From assembly GCF_009671205.1 (NCBI RefSeq), contig NZ_CP045309.1, forward strand, positions 2,480,001-2,544,000: a stretch of DNA of 64,000 bases, in the 5' to 3' direction. The notes beneath the pieces are model-generated. The model worked only from the letters and a program-made list of their open reading frames with translations. It had not been told where the DNA came from and made no database searches. Origin of the DNA: Micromonospora terminaliae (GTDB taxonomy: Bacteria > Actinomycetota > Actinomycetes > Mycobacteriales > Micromonosporaceae). The translations under genes and the position numbers were made by a program. Every line of letters starts with the position of its first letter. Position 1 is the first letter of the stretch. This document shows positions 24,195-32,838 of this stretch, in pieces.

Positions 24195-25592
24195 TCACAG
24201 CACCCGGGGCGGGGTGTTCCCGGCGGCGATGATGGCCCGGCGGATCGGCACGGCGGCCAGCAGCGCGAACCCGACCACGAAGAAGATCAGCAGGGAGACG
24301 AGGCCCACCCGGTACGACGAGGTCAGCTGGAACACCAGGCCGAAGGCGAGCGGTCCGAGCCAGCTGGTGCCCTTGTCGCTGATCTCGTAGAAGCCGTAGT
24401 ACTCGCCCTCCTTCCCGGCGGGGATGAGCTGGCTGAACAGCGACCGGCTCAGCGCCTGGCTGCCGCCGAGCACGAGACCGATGCACCCGCCGAGCACCAT
24501 GAACGGCAGCGGCGCCTCGGCGGGCAGCCGGAACGCCGCGATGATCACCCCGGTCCAGAGCACCAGGGACAGCAGCACCGTCTTCCAGGCGCCGATGCGC
24601 CGTGCGAGGGCGCCGAGGGCGAGCGCGCCGCCGAAGGCCAGGAACTGCACCAGCAGGATCGTCACGATCAGGGTGCTCTGCTCCAGCTTCAGTTCCTCGG
24701 TGCCGTACTGGCTGGCCAGGGTGATGACGGTCTGGATGCCGTCGTTGTAGACCAGGAAGGCGAGCAGGAAGAACAGCGTCAGCGGATAGGCCTTGATGTT
24801 GCGCAGGGTGTGGCCGAGCTGCCGGAACCCGTCGGTGAGCACGTTGCCGCGGCCGACCCGGGCCGCCGCAGCGGCGGCGGGGTGCTCCCGCAGCCAGCGC
24901 AGCGGCAGCAGGGTGAACGCCGCCCACCAGACGCCGGCCGAGACGATCGACCAGCGGGCCAGGTCCAGGGTGCGCTGCGGGTTGCCCTCCTCGCTGAGCA
25001 GCGTGACCGCCACCAGGTTCAGCGCGAGCAGCAGCCCGCCGCCGAGGTAGCCGATGGCCCAGCCGCGGCTGGAGATGGCGTCCCGGTCGTCGGGGCCGCC
25101 GAGCTGCGGCAGGAACGAGTTGTAGACCACCACGGCGGCGCCGAAGGAGATGTTGGCGACCAGGAACAGCGCCCCGCCGAGCAGGTAGCGGTCGCCGGTG
25201 ACGAAGGCGAACCCGATGGTCGCGCCGGCGCCGGTGAACGCGGCGAGGGCGAGCAGCCGCTTCTTGTGCGCGGACCGGTCGGCGATCGCGCCGACCACGG
25301 GAAGCACGAACACGGTGAGGAACACCGACAGCGAGATCAGGTACGGGTAGAAGGAGCCCGCGGCGACCCGGATGCCCAGGGGGTGCACGACCCCGTCGCA
25401 GCTGTCGGCGCCCAGCTCGCAGCCGGCGGCCAGCTCGGTGACGGTGGTGAGGAACGGGCCGAGGAAGACCGTGATAACCGTGGTCTGGAAGGCGGAGTTC
25501 GCCCAGTCGTAGAAGTACCAGCCGGTGCGTTCGCGGCGGGTGCTGCCCGGGTGGGCGGGTTCGGCGACGGCGGGGGCGACCGTATCGGCCAT
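24195..25592 (-). CDS. MFS transporter of the UMF1 / Atg22-like family
   Basis: 465 residues, about 12 membrane helices. The family hallmark GWYFYDWANSAFQTTVITVFLGPFL (shown here by its core WYFYDWANSAF) opens the first helix, and GAIADRSAHKKR follows helix 2. GGSQALSRSLFSQLIPAGKEGEYYGFYEISDKGTSWLGPL marks the second half (core LIPAGKEGEYYGFY). Relatives export amino acids or unknown solutes. It ends 15 bases after the GDPD gene's strand-mate boundary and may share its transcript. Confidence 0.85.
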   Translation of the reverse strand: MADTVAPAVAEPAHPGSTRRERTGWYFYDWANSAFQTTVITVFLGPFLTTVTELAAGCELGADSCDGVVHPLGIRVAAGSFYPYLISLSVFLTVFVLPVVGAIADRSAHKKRLLALAAFTGAGATIGFAFVTGDRYLLGGALFLVANISFGAAVVVYNSFLPQLGGPDDRDAISSRGWAIGYLGGGLLLALNLVAVTLLSEEGNPQRTLDLARWSIVSAGVWWAAFTLLPLRWLREHPAAAAAARVGRGNVLTDGFRQLGHTLRNIKAYPLTLFFLLAFLVYNDGIQTVITLASQYGTEELKLEQSTLIVTILLVQFLAFGGALALGALARRIGAWKTVLLSLVLWTGVIIAAFRLPAEAPLPFMVLGGCIGLVLGGSQALSRSLFSQLIPAGKEGEYYGFYEISDKGTSWLGPLAFGLVFQLTSSYRVGLVSLLIFFVVGFALLAAVPIRRAIIAAGNTPPRVL

Positions 25593-25607
25593 CGGGGTCC
25601 TCGAGGT

Positions 25608-26375
25608 TCAGGCGGCCCAGTGGCCGCGGCTGCGGTAGACGTCGCGCAGCACGCCGACGTGATCGGTCATGATGCCATCCACACCAAGATCAAGTAAGTC
25701 GTGCATCTCGGCGGGTTCGTCGATCGTCCAGACGTGCACCTGCAGGCCGATCCGGTGGCAGTAGTCGAGGAAGCGCCGGTCGACCACGGGCAGGCGCCCG
25801 TACCGGACGGGGACCTGGGCCGCGACCACGGACGGGGGCAGCCGCAGCGACCGCCCGTGGAGGGAGGCCATCCGCAGCCGGGCCACCCCGCGCATGCCGA
25901 GGCTGGTGGCGACCTTCGGCCCGGCCAGGGCGCGCAGCCGGGCCAGCCGGGCGTCGCTGAACGAGGCGAGCAGCACCCGGTCGCCGGACCCGGTGCGGGC
26001 CACGGTGTCGACGGTCGGGACGACACCGCCGTCGGCCTTGACGTCGACGTTGAACCGGACCTCCGGCCACGCGCCGAGCACCTCGTCGAGGCGGGGCACC
26101 ACGGCGGCGCCGCCGACGCGTACCGAGGCCAGGTCGGCCCAGCGCAGGTCCGCGATGCGGCCGGGCTCACCGGTGACCCGGCGCAGGCTGGCGTCGTGGA
26201 AGATCACCGGCACGCCGTCGGCGGTGGCGTGCACGTCGGTCTCCACGTACCGGTAGCCCAGGGCGATGGCGCGGGCGAACGCGGCGGCGGTGTTCTCGTC
26301 GCCCTCGGCCGCGCCGCCGCGGTGGGCGAAAGCGAGGGGCGCGGGGGCGTCGAGGTAGCCGTGACGGGGCTGCAC
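25608..26375 (-). CDS. glycerophosphodiester phosphodiesterase family protein
   Basis: 255 residues from GTG at 26375; a longer frame to 26444 runs into the promoter of the divergent HTH gene. The GDPD TIM-barrel motifs are visible: FAHRGG with the catalytic His, ENT, ETDVHATADGVPVIFHDASLRRVTG with metal ligands and second His, FNVDVKADGG, and HVWTID near the end. It would hydrolyse glycerophosphodiesters to glycerol-3-phosphate plus alcohol. No signal peptide is seen, so it is cytoplasmic. Confidence 0.9.
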   Translation of the reverse strand: MQPRHGYLDAPAPLAFAHRGGAAEGDENTAAAFARAIALGYRYVETDVHATADGVPVIFHDASLRRVTGEPGRIADLRWADLASVRVGGAAVVPRLDEVLGAWPEVRFNVDVKADGGVVPTVDTVARTGSGDRVLLASFSDARLARLRALAGPKVATSLGMRGVARLRMASLHGRSLRLPPSVVAAQVPVRYGRLPVVDRRFLDYCHRIGLQVHVWTIDEPAEMHDLLDLGVDGIMTDHVGVLRDVYRSRGHWAA

Positions 26376-26474
26376 GCCGGAAGTATGCCGGGCGCGGGTG
26401 GCGTCCCGGTGACCGCCCGGCGTCGCCGCAACGAACTTCCCCATCCTTCCCCAATCGCGCTAACATAGGGAGCG

Positions 26475-26927
26475 ATGGGTAATGACATGTACTCGGTGGA
26501 GCAGGTGGCGGACCTGCTCGGGCTGCACGTGCGCACCGTGCGCGGCTACATCCGCACGGGCCGGCTGCGCGCCGTGCGGATCGGCAAGCAGTACCGCGTG
26601 GCCCGCGCCGACCTGGACGCGCTGACCGGCCGGCCCGCCCCGGCCGCCGGCCCGCCGGCGCTGGAGGTGTCCAGCATCGTGCAGGTCGACGGCGTCAACC
26701 GGGCCGCCGCCGACCGCCTGGCCACGCTGGTGCTGGCCGGTGTCAACACCCACCACGACCCCGCCCGCCCGCTGCGCGTGCAGACCGTCCACGACGAGGA
26801 ACGCCACCGCATGAAGATCGTGATCCTGGGTGACGCCGCCGCCACCGCCGACCTGCTGCACCTGGTCGACGCCGTGCTGGCCGGCGACAACGACCTGCGC
26901 ACCGCGAAGGAGGCCGGCGATGCCTGA
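26475..26927 (+). CDS. excisionase-type HTH regulator fused to an unknown C-terminal domain
   Basis: 150 residues. Residues 5-53 form a BldC/excisionase-like winged helix (YSVEQVADLLGLHVRTVRGYIRTGRLRAVRIGKQYRVARADLDAL; key part HVRTVRGYIRTGRL). The C-terminal part (from about 65) is an alpha/beta domain reading VSSIVQVDGVNRAAADRLA and MKIVILGDAAATADLLHLVDAVL. A -10-like TAACAT at 26461-26466 lies nine bases before the ATG, so the transcript may be leaderless. Its end overlaps the DUF4180 gene, so the pair forms an operon. Confidence 0.8.
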   Translation: MGNDMYSVEQVADLLGLHVRTVRGYIRTGRLRAVRIGKQYRVARADLDALTGRPAPAAGPPALEVSSIVQVDGVNRAAADRLATLVLAGVNTHHDPARPLRVQTVHDEERHRMKIVILGDAAATADLLHLVDAVLAGDNDLRTAKEAGDA

Positions 26928-27288
26928 CGTGCTTGAGGAGCGGACCGGGGTGCCGGTGCTGGTCTGCGACCCGGCCGGCCCGCCGGTGGCCACCACCGAG
27001 GCGGCCCTCGACCTGATCGGCGGCGCGTCCTTCGGCGGCGCCGAGGTGGTCGCCGTGCCCGCCGAGCGGCTCGACCCGAGCTTCTTCGCCCTGGGCACCC
27101 GCTTCGCCGGTGAGGTCATGCAGAAGTTCGTCAACTACCGGCTGCGGCTGGTCGTCGTCGGCGACATCTCCGCGCATCTGGCGGCCAGCGGCGCGCTGCG
27201 CGCCCTGGTGGCCGAGTCCAACCGTCACGACCACGTCTGGTTCGTCCCGGACCTGGCCGCGCTGGACGCCCGGCTGGGCGGCGGCTGA
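26920..27288 (+). CDS. DUF4180 protein
   Basis: 122 residues, ATG at 26920 inside the end of the HTH gene (ATGCCTGA, eight-base overlap). It matches DUF4180: TTEAALDLIGGASFGGAEVVAVPAERLDPSFFALGTRFAGEVMQKFVNYRLRLVVVGDIS is the family core (key part FAGEVMQKFVNYRLRLV). The domain is a STAS-like alpha/beta fold by my reading. It is often found next to regulators; tight coupling here suggests that it modulates the HTH protein. Confidence 0.85.
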   Translation: MPDVLEERTGVPVLVCDPAGPPVATTEAALDLIGGASFGGAEVVAVPAERLDPSFFALGTRFAGEVMQKFVNYRLRLVVVGDISAHLAASGALRALVAESNRHDHVWFVPDLAALDARLGGG

Positions 27289-27291
27289 TCC

Positions 27292-28134
27292 TCAGCGCAC
27301 CCAGCCGGCGGTCAACGCGGTCACCCCGAGCCCGTCGGGGTCGGCCAGCTTGACGCCGACGAACTGCCGGGCGGCGGGGGAGGTCTGCACCCGGGGCGGG
27401 GGCTCCGGGTCGATCAGCGTCGCGACCACCGCCGCGGCGGCGTCCGCCGGTGACTGGGCGGCGGCGAACGCGGCGGCGGCGCGATCCAGGTACGCGCGCA
27501 GCGCCGGCCCGTACACGCCGGCGGCGGCCACCGCGGCCTCGGCGTCGAGGCCCACGTTGGCGACGAACTCGCTGGCCACCGCGCCCGGCTCGATCACGGT
27601 GACGCTGATCCCGAGGGTGGCGGCGACCGGGGCGAGGCTCTCCATGAACCCCTCGACGGCGAACTTCGCCGCGCAGTACGCCTCGTTGAACGGCTGCCCG
27701 ACCACCCCGCCCACGCTGGTCACGGTGATCAGCCGGCCCCGGGTGGCGCGCAGGTGCGGCAGGGCGGCCCGGGTGACGTGCAGGACGCCGAAGAAGTTGA
27801 CCTCCAGGACGGCGCGGATGTCGCCGATCGTCTCGCGTTCGAGGGTGCCGACGTGGCCGGCGCCGGCGTTGTTGACCACCGCGTCGAGCCGGCCGTGGCG
27901 GGCCACCACGTCAGCCACGCAGGCAGCGGCCGCGGCCTGGTCGACGACGTCGAGCCGGCGTACCTCCAGCAGGTCGCCGACCCCGGCGGCGTCGGCGGCG
28001 GCGCGCAGCCGGTCGGCGCGGGCGGGGTCGCGCAGCGTGGCGACGGTGCGCCAGCCGGCGCGGGCCGCGCCCACCGCGGTCTCCAGGCCGATGCCGGTGG
28101 ACGTGCCGGTGATCAGGACCGTTGGTGCGCTCAT
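27292..28134 (-). CDS. short-chain dehydrogenase/reductase
   Basis: 280 residues, classical SDR. The cofactor motif TGTSTGIG lies near residues 9-16, NNAGAG near 88, and the catalytic Tyr/Lys pair in EAYCAAKFAVEG near 155. The C-terminal substrate lid is long and variable. The N-terminal basic residues after the glycine loop (LRDPARADRL) suggest NADP(H). It is convergent with the DUF4180 gene, three bases away. Substrate unknown. Confidence 0.88.
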   Translation of the reverse strand: MSAPTVLITGTSTGIGLETAVGAARAGWRTVATLRDPARADRLRAAADAAGVGDLLEVRRLDVVDQAAAAACVADVVARHGRLDAVVNNAGAGHVGTLERETIGDIRAVLEVNFFGVLHVTRAALPHLRATRGRLITVTSVGGVVGQPFNEAYCAAKFAVEGFMESLAPVAATLGISVTVIEPGAVASEFVANVGLDAEAAVAAAGVYGPALRAYLDRAAAAFAAAQSPADAAAAVVATLIDPEPPPRVQTSPAARQFVGVKLADPDGLGVTALTAGWVR

Positions 28135-28222
28135 CCCCGCCCCCGCCGTCGGCTACCGCCTTCCGCTCGCAGGGTCGCACCGGGTGGCGGGTTGGCGCAG
28201 CGGAACGCCCGACGTGGGCGCG

Positions 28223-28681
28223 TCAGCCCGGCTGCCGGCTCGGGCCGACCCCGGCGTCGCGGGTCTGCGGCGGCGGGTACGGCTGCTCGGCCAGCAGCCG
28301 CGCCAGGTGCGCGCTGTTGAGCGCCAATGCCGAGGTGGTACGGCCGGTGGTGTCCGGTTTGGGGCGGGCGTCGATGTAGTCGGTCTTGTGCAGCGCCTCA
28401 CCGACCCAGTAGGTGGCTGCGGCGGCAGGGCAGGTGAAGCCGACCTCGTTGAGCGCCTGCTGCACCTGGCCGATGGTGTGGTGCGCGCCGTCCTCGTTGC
28501 CGACCACGGCGACGCCGGCCACCTTGCCGTACGTGCGCAGGCGGCCCTCGGCGTCGGTCTCGGACAGCTCGGCGTCCAGCCACCCGTCCCCGTGACCTTC
28601 GTCGGTCGAGACCCCGAAGCGGACGGAGTGGTCGACGACCCGGACCATCTCCCCGGAAACCCCCTGGCTGGCCAGCGCATC
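28223..28681 (-). pseudogene. flavodoxin-family NADPH-dependent FMN reductase remnant
   Basis: The frame reads like the flavodoxin-fold FMN reductase family, but is damaged twice. Homology starts abruptly at DALASQGVSGEMVRVVDH, without the first strand and phosphate loop, within about 16 bases of the stop of the upstream acyltransferase gene. After GHGDGW it jumps directly to LDAELSETDAEGR, which removes the roughly 35-40 residues that carry the second flavin-binding loop (PTW-x-G in relatives). The rest, VVGNEDGAHHTIGQVQQALNEVGF to ATYWVGEALHKTDYID, is intact. No start codon with a ribosome site serves it. Confidence 0.75.
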
Positions 28682-28697
28682 GGGGAAGCCTCTCCGG

Positions 28698-29474
28698 TCA
28701 GCGCACCGGCCGGCGGCGGTGTGCCCGGGTGGTCTCGGTGGGCCGGCCGGGGTCGACGTGCCGGGGCCGGTCCGGCTCGTCGGGGCGCAGCGGCACGAGT
28801 TCGTCGGTGATCGCGTCGATGATCCGGTCGGTGGCCTGCCGGGCCGCGCCGGGGGTGCCGGGGTGCAGGTCGCGCAGCAGCACCGGGGCGCCGAAGCGCA
28901 CCCGGATGACGGGCCGGCGCAACACCGCCCGGGCCAGGCCGCGCAGCATGCCCCTGGGCGCCTGGTAGGGCACCACCTCGTGGCAGCCCCACTGGGCGAC
29001 CGGTACGACGGCGGCCCCGGCGGCGAAGGCGAGCCGGGCGGCGCCGGTCTTGCCCCGCTCGGGCCACATTCCGGGGTCCAGGCCGATGCGCCCCTCGGGG
29101 TAAACCAGCACCACCGAACCGCCGGCCACCGCGCCGGCGGCGATCTCCAGCGAGTGGTGCACCCGGCTGGTGCCCCGGTCGACGCGGATGTGCCCGGCGC
29201 GGCGCATCAGCGCGCCGATCACCGGGGCGCGGAACAGCCCGCCGGTGGCCATGATCCGCGGGTGGACGCCGCGGACCTGGCAGGCCGCCGTGAGCACCAC
29301 GGGGTCGAAGGGGCTGATGTGGTTCGCGGCCAGCACCAGCGGCCCGTGGCGCAGCTCGTCGGGTACGTCGCCGCTGACCTCGAGGCGGCCGACCAGGCCG
29401 ACGAGGCCGCGGGCGGCCAGCTGGGCGGCGCGCCAGAGCAGGGGCGCCCGCCAGTGGGTGATCGGGGTGTCCAT
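28698..29474 (-). CDS. lysophospholipid acyltransferase (PlsC/LPLAT family)
   Basis: 258 residues. The catalytic HX4D motif is visible as NHISPFD near residue 50, followed by the substrate loop VYPEGRIG and PVAQWGCHEV. These enzymes acylate 1-acyl-glycerol-3-phosphate or related acceptors at the inner membrane face. An N-terminal hydrophobic stretch (LAARGLVGLVGRL) may associate with the membrane. The C-terminal 30 residues are Arg/Pro-rich. It lies directly upstream of the FMN-reductase remnant. Confidence 0.87.
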   Translation of the reverse strand: MDTPITHWRAPLLWRAAQLAARGLVGLVGRLEVSGDVPDELRHGPLVLAANHISPFDPVVLTAACQVRGVHPRIMATGGLFRAPVIGALMRRAGHIRVDRGTSRVHHSLEIAAGAVAGGSVVLVYPEGRIGLDPGMWPERGKTGAARLAFAAGAAVVPVAQWGCHEVVPYQAPRGMLRGLARAVLRRPVIRVRFGAPVLLRDLHPGTPGAARQATDRIIDAITDELVPLRPDEPDRPRHVDPGRPTETTRAHRRRPVR

Positions 29475-29520
29475 CAGTGCTGGATGGTGCCACGCGCCGG
29501 GGTGAGCGGGGGAACCGATC

Positions 29521-29554
29521 CCGGTCGGTGCCCACCGCGGTGGGCACCGACCGG
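29521..29554. terminator. 34-bp perfect palindrome
   Basis: Two 17-base arms, CCGGTCGGTGCCCACCG and its exact complement, meet with no spacer. It lies eight bases past the stop of the leftward VOC gene (29562) and 47 bases upstream of the acyltransferase start. A terminator for the VOC gene is most likely; a protein-binding site is possible. Confidence 0.7.
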
Positions 29555-29561
29555 CGAGCCG

Positions 29562-29975
29562 TCACTCCGCGTACGGCTGGTTCTCGCCCTGGGCGCTGTA
29601 GCCGAGGCTCCAGATGTAGCCGTCCGGGTCCGCGAAGGAGCCCCCGTACCCGCCCCAGGGCAGGGGGCCCGCGGGCTTGAGGATCGTGGCGCCGGCCTTC
29701 TCGGCCTCCGCCATGACCTCGTCGATCCGCGCCTCGCTGCGGACCACGTAGGTGAGGACCAGGCCGCTGAAGCCGCTGCCGTCCGGGCTCGTGCCGACCT
29801 GCTCGGCCAGGCCGTCGCGGCCGTAGAAGCCGACGGGCGAGCCGCCGTCGGGTGCGAAGAACACCGAGACGCCGTAGTCCTGCGCGACCTTCCAGCCGAG
29901 ACCTTCCGTGTAGAACCGCTTGGACCGCTCCATGTCCCGGACGCCGAGCAGGATCGAGCTGACGTGGGATTTCAT
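29562..29975 (-). CDS. VOC-family glyoxalase-like protein
   Basis: 137 residues with the VOC fold: SSILLGVRDMERSKRFYTEGLGW at the start and GGSFADPDGYIWSLGYS at the end, the form seen in many small actinobacterial and proteobacterial glyoxalase-superfamily proteins. The ligand is unknown. It diverges from cydA and lies in its own unit, with a strong palindrome after its stop. Confidence 0.87.
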   Translation of the reverse strand: MKSHVSSILLGVRDMERSKRFYTEGLGWKVAQDYGVSVFFAPDGGSPVGFYGRDGLAEQVGTSPDGSGFSGLVLTYVVRSEARIDEVMAEAEKAGATILKPAGPLPWGGYGGSFADPDGYIWSLGYSAQGENQPYAE

Positions 29976-30141
29976 GCGTTGTCTCCTTCTCCGTGCCTGC
30001 CGATCAGGTGCACGCCAGTGACGCTACGGAGCGACCGCGGACCCGCGCTTCTCGAATCCTGACCGGATGGGAGGTGATCAGGGTCATTGGTCCCGGGCCG
30101 GTTCGGGCCCAGTGGCCCTGCCGATTCGTCTACGACGCCGA

Positions 30142-30166
30142 GTAGTATTTACTACGTCTCGTAGTA
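30142..30166. promoter_or_regulatory. overlapping palindromes upstream of cydAB
   Basis: GTAGTA-TT-TACTAC (30142-30155) and TACTACG-TCT-CGTAGTA (30150-30166) share the half-site TACTAC, so three half-sites stand in a row 21 bases before the cydA start; a further TACGAC lies at 30131. The half-site resembles those of BlaI/CopY-type repressors rather than the Rex box known at many actinobacterial cyd genes. The protein is not encoded nearby. Confidence 0.75.
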
Positions 30167-30186
30167 TGCACAGCTGGGGGTTTCAG

Positions 30187-31602
30187 GTGGACGCGTTGGA
30201 CGTCGCCCGCTGGCAGTTCGGTGTCACCACCGTCTACCACTTTCTCTTCGTGCCCTTGACCATCGGCCTGTCCGTGCTGGTGGCCATCCTCCAGACGCTG
30301 TGGCACCGCACCGGCAAGGAGCGATACCTCAAGCTCACCAAGTTCTACGGCAAGCTCTTCCTCATCAACTTCGCCATGGGCGTGGTCACGGGCATCGTCC
30401 AGGAGTTCCAGTTCGGCATGAACTGGTCGGACTACTCGCGCTTCGTCGGCGACATCTTCGGCGCCCCCCTGGCCATCGAGGCGCTGGTCGCGTTCTTCCT
30501 GGAATCCACCTTCATCGGCCTGTGGATCTTCGGCTGGGACCGGCTGCCCAAGCGGCTGCACCTGGCCGCCATCTGGGCCGCGGCCGTCGGCACGAACCTG
30601 TCCGCCTACTTCATCCTGGCCGCGAACTCGTTCATGCAGAACCCGGTCGGCTACCGGGTCAACCCCGACACCGGCCGCGCCGAGCTGACCGACTTCGTCG
30701 CCGTGCTCACCAACAAGGTCGCCCTCATCACCTTCCCGCACACCCTGGCCGGCGCGTTCCTGGTCGCCGGATCCCTGATCGTGGCCGTCGGGCTGTGGCA
30801 CGTCATCCGCCGCCCCGGTGACGGCGACACCGACGCCTACCGCTTCGCCACGAAGTTCGGCTCCTGGGTGGTGCTGGTCTCCGCCGCGCTGGTGCTGTTC
30901 ACCGGAGACATCCAGGGCAAGATCATGACCCAGGTGCAGCCCATGAAGATGGCCGCCGCCGAGGGCCTCTACACCACCGAGAGCCCCGCCTCGTTCTCCG
31001 TGCTCACCGTCGGCAGCCTCGACGGCAGCCGGGAGATCTTCGCCATCAAGATCCCGCACCTGCTGTCGTACCTCGGCACCGGCGACCCGAACGGCACCGT
31101 GCACGGCATCAACGACCTGCAGGCCCAGTACGCCAGCCAGTACGGCGCCGGCAGCTACACCCCGATCATCCCGGTCACCTACTGGAGCTTCCGGTTCATG
31201 ATCGCGCTCGGGATGGCCGCCGCCGCGATCGCCCTGCTCGTGCTCTGGACCCAGCGCAAGGGCCGCACCCCGACCAGCCGCTGGCTGCTGCGCGCCGGCC
31301 TCGTCATGCCGGTCCTGCCGCTGCTGGCCAACTCCTTCGGCTGGATCTTCACCGAGATGGGCCGCCAGCCGTGGATCGTCTTCGGCGAGATGCTCACCCG
31401 CAACGGCGTGTCCCGCAGCGTCTCGCTGACCGAGGTGCTCACCTCGTTCACCGCCTTCACCCTGATCTACGCCACCCTCGCGGTGATCGAGTTCAAGCTG
31501 CTGGTCCGGTACGCGAAGGCCGGCGTGCCCGACGTCACCCCGCAGCCCGCCGCAGACGACGACACCGACGACGCCGAGCGCCCGCTGGCGTTCGCCTACT
31601 GA
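30187..31602 (+). CDS. cydA: cytochrome bd ubiquinol/menaquinol oxidase subunit I
   Basis: 471 residues. It oxidises quinol and carries hemes b558, b595 and d in the plasma membrane. I start at GTG 30187 (DALDVARWQFG follows, as in homologues), with GGGGG six bases upstream; an ATG at 30166 adds an unconserved lead. The His ligand region is in VYHFLFVPLTIGL, with VQEFQFGMNW and the GRQPW loop (TEMGRQPWIVFGEML) visible. About nine membrane helices. The Q-loop is of the short type common in Gram-positives. Confidence 0.95.
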   Translation: MDALDVARWQFGVTTVYHFLFVPLTIGLSVLVAILQTLWHRTGKERYLKLTKFYGKLFLINFAMGVVTGIVQEFQFGMNWSDYSRFVGDIFGAPLAIEALVAFFLESTFIGLWIFGWDRLPKRLHLAAIWAAAVGTNLSAYFILAANSFMQNPVGYRVNPDTGRAELTDFVAVLTNKVALITFPHTLAGAFLVAGSLIVAVGLWHVIRRPGDGDTDAYRFATKFGSWVVLVSAALVLFTGDIQGKIMTQVQPMKMAAAEGLYTTESPASFSVLTVGSLDGSREIFAIKIPHLLSYLGTGDPNGTVHGINDLQAQYASQYGAGSYTPIIPVTYWSFRFMIALGMAAAAIALLVLWTQRKGRTPTSRWLLRAGLVMPVLPLLANSFGWIFTEMGRQPWIVFGEMLTRNGVSRSVSLTEVLTSFTAFTLIYATLAVIEFKLLVRYAKAGVPDVTPQPAADDDTDDAERPLAFAY

Positions 31603-31616
31603 CCCCGGAGCCCACC

Positions 31617-32615
31617 GTGGAACTGACGACCGTCTGGTTTCTCCTCGTCGCCGTGCTCTTCACCGGCTACTTCGTCCTCGAAGGCTTCGACTTCGGCGTC
31701 GGCATGCTGCTGCCCGTGCTCGGCCGCGACGACCGGGAACGCCGCGTCCTGATCAACACCATCGGCCCGGTCTGGGACGGCAACGAGGTCTGGCTGATCA
31801 CCGCCGGCGGCGCCATGTTCGCCGCTTTCCCCGAGTGGTACGCCACCCTCTTCTCCGGCTTCTACCTGCCGCTGCTGCTCATCCTGCTCGCCCTCATCGC
31901 CCGCGGGGTGGCCTTCGAGTACCGCCACAAGCGCCCCGAGGCGTCCTGGAAGCGCCGCTGGGACGCCGCCATCTTCGTCGGCTCGCTGCTGCCGGCGATC
32001 CTGTGGGGCGTCGCCTTCGCCAACATCCTGCGCGGCGTGCCGCTGACCGCCGACCACGAGTACGCCGGCGGCCTGTTCGACCTGCTGCACCCGTACGCCC
32101 TGCTCGGCGGGGTGACCACCCTGGGCCTGTTCCTCACCCACGGCGCGGTGTTCCTCGCCCTGAAGACCACCGGCGACATCCGCGAGCGGGCCGGCGCGCT
32201 GGCCGTCAAGGTCGGCGTCGGCACCGCCGTGGTGGCGGTGGCCTTCCTGGCCTGGACGCTGACCATCCGCTCCAGCGCGGCCGCCGTCGTGCTCGCCGTC
32301 GGCGCCGCCCTCGCCCTGCTCGGCGGTCTCGCCGCCGCCCGGGTACGCCGGGAGGGCTGGGCGTTCACCGGCACCGCCGTGGCCATCGCCCTGGCCGTGG
32401 CGACCCTGTTCGCCGCGCTGTTCCCGAACGTGCTGCCGTCCACCCTGGACGCCGCCGGCACGCTCACGGCGACCAACGCCGCGTCCACCCCCTACACCTT
32501 GAAGATCATGACCTGGGTGGCCGTGGTGTTCACCCCGATCGTGCTGGCCTACCAGGGCTGGACCTACTGGGTGTTCCGCAAGCGGATCGGGGTGCAGAAC
32601 ATCCCGCAACACTGA
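31617..32615 (+). CDS. cydB: cytochrome bd oxidase subunit II
   Basis: 332 residues from GTG at 31617, 14 bases after cydA, with GGAG upstream. The family opening LVAVLFTGYFVLEGFDFGVGMLLP is present (core YFVLEGFDFGVG), as is GPVWDGNEVWLI. About eight membrane helices. It forms the oxidase with CydA. cydDC, which often follows cydAB in actinomycetes and exports the thiols needed for assembly, is absent here. Confidence 0.95.
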   Translation: MELTTVWFLLVAVLFTGYFVLEGFDFGVGMLLPVLGRDDRERRVLINTIGPVWDGNEVWLITAGGAMFAAFPEWYATLFSGFYLPLLLILLALIARGVAFEYRHKRPEASWKRRWDAAIFVGSLLPAILWGVAFANILRGVPLTADHEYAGGLFDLLHPYALLGGVTTLGLFLTHGAVFLALKTTGDIRERAGALAVKVGVGTAVVAVAFLAWTLTIRSSAAAVVLAVGAALALLGGLAAARVRREGWAFTGTAVAIALAVATLFAALFPNVLPSTLDAAGTLTATNAASTPYTLKIMTWVAVVFTPIVLAYQGWTYWVFRKRIGVQNIPQH

Positions 32616-32627
32616 CGAGCCTGCGGG

Positions 32628-32660
32628 CGCGGGGCCGGTGGGTCGCACCGGCCCCGCGCG
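32628..32660 (+). terminator. 14-bp stem hairpin after cydB
   Basis: GCGCGGGGCCGGTG (32628-32641) pairs perfectly with CACCGGCCCCGCGC (32647-32660) around a five-base loop, 12 bases past the cydB stop. It should end the cydAB transcript, which argues against a cydABDC operon here. Confidence 0.8.
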
Positions 32661-32838
32661 GGGCGTCCCGCGCCGAACCACCCGTACACCATCGGTGGCC
32701 CGTCCGGCCACGGGGGATCATCCGAAGGGCCGAAACAACCGGCGGGATTGCCCGCCGCGCCTTGGACGGGACAGCCGGCGCGTGCCGGTGGCGGTTAGGT
32801 TCTCACCGCCCTCCTCACCCGACCCGCAAGGTTCCCGC

